NCBI GenBank assembly: GCA_964036155.1
Contig: OZ038422.1
Span: 30,093,201-30,157,200 of the forward strand
Reading direction: 5' to 3'
Length of the DNA: 64,000 bases
Origin: Diploscapter coronatus
Lineage: Eukaryota; Nematoda; Chromadorea; Rhabditida; Rhabditidae
Shown here: one piece after another, positions 42,801 to 52,052 of the stretch
How positions within the stretch are numbered: position 1 is the first letter of the stretch
Layout: each line of letters opens with the position of its first letter
Made by a program: the position numbers and the translations under genes
Notes under the pieces: generated by a model
What the model was told of the DNA's origin: nothing
What the model saw: only the letters and a program-made list of their open reading frames with translations
The model's database searches: none

Positions 42801-44972
42801 GTCTATCTGTTCATTTATGTTTCAACCTAGTCAAAAATTGCACTCTTCCAAATACTGATGATCCCCCACAGAGAAAATGAGAAAAATACTCATACTCGTA
42901 TTATGCAATTATCTTCAAACTAGCCTTATCCTACATTATCTTGAAGAGATGCGTTTTTACTACTCTTTCACGAGGGGGTATTGTAGTCTTACAGTAATTT
43001 ATTTTTTAACCTTACCCTGAGCCTGTGTCTGGCGATTTCGACATTGACGAAGTGTCCAGTGATGGTGATCTGATTGGCGTACTCCTCGACCTTGTCTTCA
43101 GTGTCCGGGAAGCAGATGATCGTCGACGTGTCGCGGCTGATCTGGTAAATGCTGTCCGGGCCTTGCAGCACTCTACAAAGTTCTTTCAGATAACAGAAAA
43201 ATTCGAATTTTAGTTTTTTGAATGGAAACTTGGAAAACTTCGAATCGCGATTAACCACATGAAACGAGATAATATACCGTATTGAGAGACGGAAGGAAAA
43301 CATGCTCTTTATCTCTCTCGCTTGGATGCACTATCTCTTTTCGTTGAGTTATCCGCCATTCACAATTTTCCAAGCCTGCTTGAATGATTTTTTCTTGTAA
43401 AAATTTCAAATTTGGTCAAAAAGGCTCACTCTTTGCAGAAGAGCTCCTTGTGCTGACCGGAGTAGATCTCCATGCACAGCGTGATGCGGCACGGGTCGGG
43501 AGTTATCTGAAATTTGTTTGCACTTTTTTTTCAGGGCTAGAGATTTTTGTCCTAGAAAATTGAAAATTCTAATTTGTTCTAGAATTTTTTTTTTTAGAAA
43601 TTTCCCATACCTTAGGCATTGCCTTGGGTAGATGCTCCTCGTTATAGTTGATCTCGATCTCTGCACGTCGCTTCATGTCGAACGCATCCCGAATGCGACG
43701 CCGGTAATTCTCGAGAATCTGGGAAAAAATAGAGAATTTCTGGGATTTCTAAACCATTTTAGCGGTTCTTGAAAAAGCTCATACAATTTTCATTCTTCAT
43801 CAAGATATTTTCTCAAAACTACGATCTTCAGAAGTATTACTTTTTTTCTAGAGCATTTTGAAAGAATATTTGGAAGTTCATAGAATTTCTTCCTTATCAA
43901 CATGATTGCTTTTTCCTTTCTAAAATGTAAGAATTTTTGAGAAAATCCATTTTCTCTGAATTTTGAAAAAGTTTTTAAACGAACCCTGGAAGACTGCTGG
44001 TCGGTGTGAAAGAAGGACTCCTTCTTGGGCAGATTCTCCACGACTCGCTCCATTTCGGTCGAGGGCTGAAATTTTCAAAATAAAAACACATTCGAATAAA
44101 AGGATCTTTTTCTGTGCAAAATTTATGAATCCCAATTTTCTAATCAAAATTTGAATGCATGCGCTTCGAGACTAAGAATTTCCTAGTCAAAACCCGAATT
44201 TCCTCCAAAAGTTAGCATACATTTTCCCCTAATTTCAATTTATCATTCCCCAATTTTCTTACGATTTGCTCCATGGGGACCGTGATAACAGATGCGACAC
44301 CATGCTGGGTGGGTCTGATGTAGTGCTGCTGTGACTGGAAGGACTGCACGGATTGCAGCGAGTGGATGGAGTAGTGACTCGACAGGGAGGGCGAGGCTGA
44401 AGCCGTCATTGCCAGGGGAAGAGAGGGCAGGACAGGGAAGAAGACGATAGGCTCACACCCAGGAAGGGGCGATGAACCGACCGAGTTCGTCGGCGAGAAC
44501 GACGGCGACTGGTGGCTGTGCGGCACGCCTACCTGAAATCAGCCATTTCTTGGAGAAATCGAGAAAATTGGATTTTGGGAAAGAATTTCTTGAGAAAGCT
44601 CAAAAGATATGGAGAAAATGAGGTGATCGAGATTTTTTTTGCAATGGCGAAAACTCGGGGACCAAAAGCAAACAGACTTCTCAAATTTGGAAAAATTTCG
44701 ACCCATAATCTTCTCGTTCCGCGGGTGCGGATTTTTTTTTTTTGAGAAGTTTGTTGCCAGTTTTCCTCGAAAGCGGAACATTTTGATCAGGATAATTTTT
44801 TACGGTCAGTGCCATTTCAGAAAATATCGTATTTTTTTGGGAAATGTCACGAAAATTGGGAACAATGACGATTTTTCCGGAATGTTTCGTCCAACCTTCA
44901 GCTCCAGCGTGATTTTTGGCGGCGACTGGTGGCCGAAAGCGCGGTCCGACGTGTAATGAGAAATTTTGCCCT
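33809..44972 (-). CDS. GLD-3/Bicaudal-C family multi-KH RNA-binding protein (5' end unresolved)
   Basis: Bicaudal-C proteins bind mRNAs and recruit deadenylases; nematode GLD-3 instead activates the GLD-2 poly(A) polymerase in the germ line. Upstream exons give a proline/serine-rich start, then ILENYRRRIRDAFDMKRRAE and RITLCMEIYSGQHKE, the entry to a KH block, then ISRDTSTIICFPD and NQITITGHFVNVEIARHRLR. Further KH-like parts are LSNTQILMMVCDKLLGMLFE, SIRKNTGTLLNILVPEDPSK and CVALHVAGQLKNVIAARGII. The normal GXXG loop is not seen. The C-terminal half is rich in N, Q, G, S and R, including a run of glutamines near 35656, and ends QLNEFGNIAT. I see no SAM domain, which favours GLD-3 over Bicaudal-C. 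About 26 exons. The first supported exon (about 44907-44971) lacks an ATG, so a further 5' exon is expected. Confidence 0.8.
39224..41266. mobile_element. 2-kb foldback element with arms of about 900 bp
   Basis: The left arm 39224-40132 and right arm 40369-41266 are inverted copies separated by about 236 bp. Outer ends match (ATATGACACG / CGTGTCATAT), as do GGTGGTACCC near 39270 and 41225, and inner blocks such as GCAAAGTGCCTTTAGGGCAG (40081-40100 and its complement near 40415-40435) are identical for long stretches. Identity looks about 90 percent overall, with the inner part nearly perfect and the outer 350 bp more diverged. No transposase reading frame is visible, so it is probably a non-autonomous foldback or large MITE. 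It lies in the intron between exons at about 38862-39039 and 41323-41448 of the KH gene. Confidence 0.85.
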
Positions 44973-46174
44973 GGAATCGCAAACGTTACATTCAAATTTC
45001 GAACAAATTACACGAAAAACATAGTTTGCGGAAAATGAAACGAAAATTGAGTTTTGATGGACAACAAAGTACGTTGGACGAAAACCGGCCAAAGACGACA
45101 CTTGCTCTTATTTCTCTTGGCGCCGATTTCCTTGATTTTCTTTATTTTTTTTTCGATTTTTTTGCTTGTTTTTTTTTAAATGAAACTTTGTTTGATATTT
45201 TGGCGATATATTGAAAATTCAACTGACCATTATTATTAATATAAGATAATTGAGTCTGAAATAAAAGAAAGTTACTTTACGTGATGTCAGAAGCGACTTC
45301 ATAGAACATGGAAATATGATTCTTAAAATCCAAATTAAATTTTGAGACAGGTGATGTTCAAAACAACTATTAAGATTAGGTTAAGATGATTTTCGATCTG
45401 TGAAAATGGCAAATAACTTTGATTTGGACAAATTTTCAAGTCCCACTTTGGACCAGTACTGTGCTCTTACGAGACGCTCAATTTTCGATTTTTCAATGTA
45501 AAAATTCTCTTTAGAACTTCTAATTTGTAAGTATGATCGAAATAAGTAGCGCCTCTTGCAAATTTGTAAATAAAATAGTCTGACTTAGTACAAAGCCATG
45601 ATTTTTTTTTTCAATTTCTGTACTGTTTTTAGCTGTAATTTGCGATAGGAAGATCGGATTCGAAAATTTTTGCATCAATCGATTTAGTTCATCGGGCTGA
45701 ACAATCCGATATAGGTTTTGGAGTGCCAGGATGATTCTTGAAATTTGACCCCCGGACTCGGACTTGAAAAATTGGGAAAAATACCAGAATCATGTCTTTC
45801 AGGTCGAATACAGTCAGAAACTACTAAAAACCCGACCTGGGACCTTCTAAAATTTTTGGAGTCCGGCCTCTTCTTTGCTATCTCTCAAAATTAGCGAGAC
45901 AACGTTATAAATAAAACGTTCTGAACATCGAAATTTATGTGTATTTAGTCGATTTAATTCCCATGATGTCGTTTTTAACAATGATCAATTAGTTATGAAA
46001 TAGCAAATAAATGTCACCTTGCCCTATAATGTGGCGTGCTCGGAATGAAGTATAGCTTAGAGAATATTATTTAGTTATCAATAAATCTGTCGTCAAAGAG
46101 CACCAAATCACTAACCATTTATCAAACAAAGATTTGATTTTATCACCACTTTTCGTCATTCGATCGCTTTCATT
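44973..46174. other. Region 5' of the KH gene and of the lectin gene
   Basis: The KH gene and the lectin gene diverge here. No exon is secure. A repeated module (about 45060-45180) recurs at about 49860-49980 and, diverged, at 50040-50170. The rest is AT-rich with no clear promoter motif. Confidence 0.5.
45060..45180. repeat. CGACACTTGCTCTTATTT module, copy A
   Basis: It contains ACGACACTTGCTCTTATTT followed by a T-rich stretch with CTTTATTTTTTTTTCGATTT. The same order occurs at 49860-49980 (copy B), and a looser form at 50040-50170 (copy C). Confidence 0.55.
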
Positions 46175-47114
46175 ATGGTCTACAAGGCTGTCTTTCTGAT
46201 TTTTCTATTTCTTCAATTTCATCAAATTCACGCAGCATGCAAGGCTAACGAGATCGAAAGTGGTGGCTAGTAAGTGCTTTTTCTTTAGTTTACTTATAAA
46301 ATTCTAGAGGCTAAATAAATAAAGGGTATTATAAAAAAAAAATTGGTTCAGCTCATTCATCATCACTCAATTTGAAAGAACAATTGATAAATTTCCCAAT
46401 ATATGATGGGTTAATTGAATTGTATGTTCCAAGAAGCTAAAAATAATTTCATTTTAGTTGCTACTACTTCGACAACAAGTCGAAATCGTTTCCATCATTT
46501 TCATCGGCTGAAAGTGCCTGTACCAGACGCAGCATGCATCTCGCTTCAATTCATAGGTAATACATTTGAAGTTGAATGAAATTTAATATCCGAAATTTCA
46601 GCTCATTTGAGAATAACTTCGTGAGAAGTAAGGTCTAATTTTCAACGATGTTTTGCCATATTTCATTTTAGGCCAAGCTGACAAAGTATTCGGTGGATTG
46701 ACGAACTTCTACATAGGACTGCACTCTACCGATGGAAAGACTTTTAAATGGACTGATGGCTCTTCAGCTTCGTACACTGCATGGGACTTTGGTATTTATA
46801 ATACGAAAATGAATGGGCCAATGGCGATACTGCATTATTTTATGGGCGTGATTTTTCACTTTCTTTTCAAAGGGAAATAAAATCTCGAGTGGAGAGAGGG
46901 AGACTCCGCCCATTAAATCATGCATCATTTCATAAACTCAGTTGCATTCGTAATAACGATAAAATTTAGAGGATAAAAATTCTCAATTCACTTTAAATTT
47001 CTAGGTGAACCGAATCTGAGCTACCAATGCACAAAAATTCACGCCGCAAATGGAAAATGGCAAACGCATGTCTGTGGCTTTAGCTTGCCCTTCGTCTGTC
47101 GTGGACGAAATTAG
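46175..47114 (+). CDS. Secreted C-type lectin domain protein
   Basis: A single carbohydrate-recognition-type domain follows a signal peptide. Five exons join in frame: 46175-46269, 46459-46556, a short exon at about 46602-46628, 46672-46791 and 47005-47114. The N-terminus (MVYKAVFLIFLFLQFHQIHA) is a typical signal sequence. The domain shows CYYFDNKSKSF, AESACTRRSMHLASIHS, FYIGLHSTDGKTFKWTDGSS, YTAWDFGEPN and a C-terminal VCGFSLPFVCRG, so the paired cysteines of the fold are present. The calcium-binding EPN appears as GEPN, but no clear WND follows (the matching place reads ANGKWQTHVC), so sugar binding is uncertain. An AATAAA lies at 47152-47157. Nematode clec genes are often immune or gut effectors; that role is inference. 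The coding sequence uses A/T-ending codons, unlike the flanking housekeeping genes. Confidence 0.88.
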
Positions 47115-47810
47115 ATCAAATTGGAGTAATTTTGGCAAAAAAGTCTTGATCAATAAAGTTTTTTGTTCGAAATATCTTAAATAGAATATTTTGATCGCAT
47201 GATTTTTGTTTCGTGTAGAAATTCATTTGAATTCTTATGAGTATAGAGCGCAAGCTCCGCCCAGTCGGTGAAATGGACTAGTTCCATGATGTTACTGAAC
47301 CAACACTAGCATAATCTATAATATGTTATGACCACAACGATTCTTATAACTAAATGCATACAATTTCACCATTCTTCAGATAATTCTAAAATTCATAAAA
47401 ACGAAACATTCTAACAACGCCTTATTTTTAAAATCTTTTTCTTTTCGAGTGTTAATGTTATCTATCGAATTTTTATGTGATTCGGTTTCAGTAGTGCCAA
47501 TTAGAAGAGGATTTCGCTATTATAAAGGGGAAACTCTCTAGGCTATGGGAATTGATCAATAAATGAGAATTTGAAATTATCCTGTTCTGTTTCGAAATTA
47601 CTTGAATGAGAACGCATGCATTTTCAATCTAGCATTAATCAAGGTGTTGAATGATAGCTACGTCTAGCATAATTAGCATTTGATTGACGAGGAATTGAAC
47701 AGGAAGAATGCGATTTTTATGTAGATATTGAAACCTTTTTTTTTTAAATTTATTTTCCGATTTTTATTATTTGTTTAGCTTATTATTCGATATATGTGAA
47801 GATAATAAAA
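47115..47810. other. Spacer between lectin and kelch genes
   Basis: AT-rich, about 700 bp, with the lectin poly(A) signal at its start. A second AATAAA-like run (about 47559) may end an unrecognised transcript. No exon is supported. Confidence 0.5.
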
Positions 47811-49647
47811 ATGGCAAATCTTAATGATTCTCCAATTCCTGTAAGTTAAAGCTTAATTTTTTCATTTGATATCTTACATACATTTACGATATATTGTTAA
47901 GTTTACTGACCGTTCACCTAAATCTCTTCAATTACCGGATGCAAGCAATCAAACTATGATGGAAACGAGGTGAAATGCGAATGATATAATGGGGCATTCT
48001 GAAACGTGAAGTTGCATGGGACGAACAATTTAAGTGGCGCAAAATACACGAAAAAATAAATAAATAATCATTTATTCCATGCAATTCCACTTATCTTTTA
48101 GTTAAAACATATATGCGCATTCCTTTTATCCGGGGTATTTTACGAAATTAATTATTACCGATCAACTTTGCAGCTTTTCTAAATACTTTGACCTGAAAAA
48201 TATTTTATCATTTATTGCCTTTCAGGAAAAATCGTGAATATCATTGGCTTAAAAGACTCATTTTTCTATTAGTTCTATTATGCGCACTTCTTTCGGCCGG
48301 TGTTGTTATTCTAGCTCTTCAAAGTCGGCAGGTGCTAGTTCATTACCATTAATTAACATTTATATGAATGAATTACAGCAGAAATGTGGCAACTCTTTGA
48401 AGATCGATCAAAATACTCGATCAAATAGCAGGGATAAGAATGAATCACAGCCGAAATTTGACAATTCTTCGAAGATCGATCAAAATACTCAATCAAATAG
48501 CAGGGATAAAACTTTATTCTATCGTAGGAAAATATTCTGTTGCATTCTCGAAAGTTAATTTTAGTATTTAGTATCTTCTGATAATAATAAAGACCATTAT
48601 CTCAAAGGAAAAATAGGCTTATTCAATTCATATGCCTGCTCAGTAGAAGAGATTGCAGAATTCCAAAGTTATTATGAATCATGTCAAGTAGCAACTACAA
48701 AGGATAGAGTAAGTTCTTATGTTCGTTATTTCGAATAATTTCTCAAGTTTCCGATTTTTGGAATTAACGGCAGAGATAGCTCATTTGAAATATATGACTT
48801 GAATACTCGACAAATTTCAAGAGGTCTTATCAGCAACTCCATGAACGATCAATTCAAAGAATTTTACAGGACCAGATCCTCCTGAATGGCGTATTAATGC
48901 ACTTGTCGCTTATTTCAAAGACAAATTGTATTATTTGGGTGGAAGGGATCCTGAAACAAGTGAAGATACGAATCGCGTTGATGTAAGAAGATCGAATGAA
49001 AGTCCATGAAATAATTTATTCAGGTTTTAATAGATGGACAATGGCAAACAGGACCTGCTTTTCCTCTTCCAATTGAACTTGCTCAAACAATAACATGCGA
49101 TGGAATTTTATACGGTCACATTATAGCATATTCGTTATTGTAATTATGGATATTCAGTTATTGATGGTGGTCAAAGTAGAAAAATATTTCTATTATCAGA
49201 CGATGAACGGGAATGGATTGAAATTGGAGAGATTCCAGAAAAACGAATTTCATTCGGAGTTGCATCGCTAAATGGAAGAATTTACATAACTGGAGGATGG
49301 AAGTCGTTAATTTTGTATGATAAATAATGTATCATCATATATTTAGAGATGAAGAAATATTAAAATCCTGTCTGTGTTTCGACCCCTCAGCTCCAGTTGA
49401 AAGTCGAATTTCTCGAATCGCTAATATGTATTATGAAAGAATGGATCATTCGCTCATTGCCGCTAACGGAAAACTGCATGCAATCGGAGGGTGAGCTGGG
49501 ATTTTGCATATCTTTATACGAAATATTTGCTAACTTAGATTTCAAGAATCTTTTTCTGGAACAATTTTTTGTAATTCAATCGAGGAATATGATCTACAAA
49601 TGAACAAATGGCGTAAAGTCGAAAAAATAGCATTAAATAAAGCTTGA
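47811..49647 (+). CDS. Type II membrane protein with extracellular kelch repeats
   Basis: Short exons joined by introns of about 45-350 nt give a cytoplasmic tail of about 40 residues starting MANLNDSPIP, one hydrophobic segment (LIFLLVLLCALLSAGVV, about 48255-48310) preceded by basic residues, a charged stalk, then kelch-type repeats. Clear blades are LVAYFKDKLYYLGGRDP, FGVASLNGRIYITGGW and HSLIAANGKLHAIGG, with closing strands NRVDVLIDGQWQTGP and EYDLQMNKWRKVEKIA. Arginine and lysine before the helix and none just after suggest N-in, C-out topology. The stalk carries a tandem duplication at 48366-48509. An AATAAA follows near 49683. It uses A/T-ending codons like the neighbouring lectin. 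Ligand and function are unknown; exon joins at 48521-48568 and near 49115-49160 are the least certain. Confidence 0.78.
48366..48509 (+). repeat. 72-bp tandem duplication across an exon border
   Basis: Two 72-bp units (48366-48437 and 48438-48509) share GAAGATCGATCAAAATACTC and TCAAATAGCAGGGATAA. The unit keeps the reading frame (24 codons). Unit 1 contains the intron end ATTACAG; in unit 2 the matching TCACAG is inside the exon. Confidence 0.75.
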
Positions 49648-50572
49648 TTATAATAATCTCAGATTTCATGTAGAAATTTTATTCAATAAAATGTGAAATA
49701 ATAATTTAATTCCAATGACATGATAAAGACAACTCTCGAAGGCATCCAATAAAGACGCTGAAAAATTGCAGCTTAAATAAATATTCTTTTTAATATTTAT
49801 TAAAATGAAAACTTCTTATTCTTTCACCCCCCGAGCATATTGCATTTGAATGCGAGATGGCATTCGAAATTCAGAGAAAATGGCCCAAAATCGACACTTG
49901 CTCTTATTTATCGATCAATTTTCTCGATTGCCTTTATTTTTTTTTTCGATTTTTCTTACTTTTCTGTATTTTTTCTGTGAAATTTTCTCGAATTTTGTCT
50001 AGAAGCATCTACGGTTGTTCTGGAATCAATTAGTTTCTTGAAATTCTCGAGGAAAACCGACAGACACTTGATTTTATTTTCCCAATCGATTTTTCTTGAT
50101 TTAAAAAAACTTTTCTGTATTTTCTATGAATTGGCTCCGAAATCGTGTCTCGAATAATTTAGGGATGTACTAGAATAATTTTATTTCGAAATTTCGCGCC
50201 AAAACAATAATTATGAATTTTCAGTGACTTGGTTTGAAGACCGTTCCGGAAGTTCGCTTTGGTGAAGTTTGAGTGGAACTTCAGTGCAATTGACGGAGAT
50301 CGACATGAAGCGCAAACGCCAGAGCTGGACTCATCACAAGAAGGTTCCCAAGCTTGATGTCAGCCATTTTCTTATCTTAAAAAGCCCTAAAATTGGGAAA
50401 AAAAATCACACATTTGGGAAGTTCTTATCCCTTCCAGTGAAATAATGTTGATAGAAAATCAGGAGAACTTCTCAAGAAGTCTCAAAAATTTCTGAAAATT
50501 CAAACAAAAATAAAAAATGCTTTATTTCTCGAGATATTTACAGTTTTGTACATTATTTCTTTTTCTTAAATC
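49648..50572. other. Spacer with repeated modules and one GC-richer patch
   Basis: Copies B and C of the CGACACTTG module lie at about 49860-50170. The patch 50228-50360 is richer in G and C and codon-like, and may be an exon: on the - strand ATG at 50306 opens a reading frame of about 30 codons, on the + strand ATG at 50304 region gives a basic 46-residue frame. Neither is secure. An AATAAA for the - strand gene lies at about 50519-50524. Confidence 0.45.
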
Positions 50573-52052
50573 TCAATCGTACGGTCGCCTAGAAAAATGC
50601 CCAGATAAAAGTAGGAGTTGGTTTTCGATGAACCAATAGTAATGCCAGAGCACAAAGCACAAGAACCAGTTCAAAATGAACCTGGATTTTTGGAAAATCG
50701 ATTTTTAAACAAATTTTGACTCACCCCGAAAAGTAGATGGTGAACATTATAATTAGGGGAAGATCCATCGGTTTGCTAAACGCATCTAGGATATTCGGAG
50801 TTACTGCGGTCGTTAGAACTAGAAGGCCCAGAGCGTAGGAGGACTGCACGAATAGGGCTCAAATTTAGGTTTTTGTATTTGCTTAATTTTTGACTCTTCA
50901 ATAACTCTGTCCAGAGTTGTGATTTTTTCTAGTTTATCAAAATGATTGCTAATTAATTTTTTATCGCAAAAATTCGGAATTTCTGAAATTCAATAATGCA
51001 CTAATTTTAGAAAGTTTGAATTTTATTTTTTGACATTTTTGCCAAATTAAAGGTCAGTTGAAATTTCATAACAATTCACCTGGCCAGAGTAGCCAAATCG
51101 GTCTTGGTAAGCAAAGCAAAGAGACGAGGCCCAAAAATAACGCACAGCTTTGCTGTATACACCACAAACACCTCATATATCCGCCATCTAAAAATCCAAA
51201 TTTTGCCAAACATAGATATCTTTATTTTTTTGAAGTTCTCCCGATCTTTTATAAATCCATTTAGAGTCTAAGATGGGAGGACTTCTCAGGAATGATTTTT
51301 CGTTTCTTTTTTCAAAATAAGTGGCTTTTAAAATGAATTTTTTCTCTCGATTTGCTTGCCCAAATAATTAGCCACACATTCCGTTGTGCCGAGAATCCTG
51401 TGCATCAACCCGAAATCGTAGATTATTATATCGTAGGCTAAAAATCGCTCCTGAAATGTTCAATTTTTTGTTATTTTTGGAAAAATGCCCGACTTTCAAA
51501 GGGGTCGATAACGGAATGTCTGATCGGCACAGGAATATGTTTCGATGCTGGTAGAAGGAAAAGACGTGCTGAAATTGGTTTTTCATTAAATAGGCTTCAA
51601 ACAGACCTAGGAAGGACGATCGTCAGAAATCTTTTGTGACCTACTCTCCGTTTATTTTCCTCGTCTGACGAAAGTTCTCTCTAAGTCTGAGATTTCAAAA
51701 GTATTTTTTATGAAATGGTTGACTTTGGTGATCAATGTCCTGTGAATGCGCAAACTTTCTCGTTTAAAATTATAAGTTTCATCGAAACCTCAAATGATTG
51801 CCCATTTTTCCTTTAATTTCATAGACCGACCTTTGACTGTTGTAGAAAAATGTTTCACGTCAAAATAGACTCGATTTGATGTTAATTTTCGAAGTTAAAA
51901 AGTACACTAAAATGCCTTACCTGTAGCAAGGAAGTTAATGAAATAGTCAATTGAATCGTGGATAGGGCAGCAGCTAGCGGTCGATTTGAGCATTTTATCG
52001 TGCAAATGAACGTGTGGCTATCCTCTATCGAGATAAATCCCAATATCCGCAT
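50573..52052 (-). CDS. Candidate small multi-pass membrane protein
   Basis: I do not recognise it. Six codon-like blocks on the - strand have splice-like borders: about 51923-52052 (MRILGFISIEDSHTFICTIK), 51495-51570 (VFSFYQHRNIFLCRSDIPLS), 51370-51450 (RFLAYDIIIYDFGLMHRILG), 51080-51187 (WRIYEVFVVYTAKLCVIFGP), 50727-50843 (SSYALGLLVLTTAVTPNILD and LPLIIMFTIYFS) and 50573-50680 (FILNWFLCFVLWHYYWFIEN). At least three segments are long and hydrophobic enough for membrane helices. The joins between blocks 3, 4 and 5 do not keep phase with the splice sites I could find, so either the exon borders are wrong or the gene is damaged. The start is the ATG at 52052. Confidence 0.5.
51603..51688 (+). 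mobile_element. AGACCTAGG MITE, copy 1 (86 bp)
   Basis: The ends AGACCTAGGAAGGAC and GTTCTCTCTAAGTCT are imperfect inverted repeats of about 25 bp, both leading into TCGTCAGA. The whole unit matches 63563-63647 on the opposite strand, including GGACGATCGTCAGAAATC. It lies in an intron of the candidate membrane protein gene. Confidence 0.75.
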
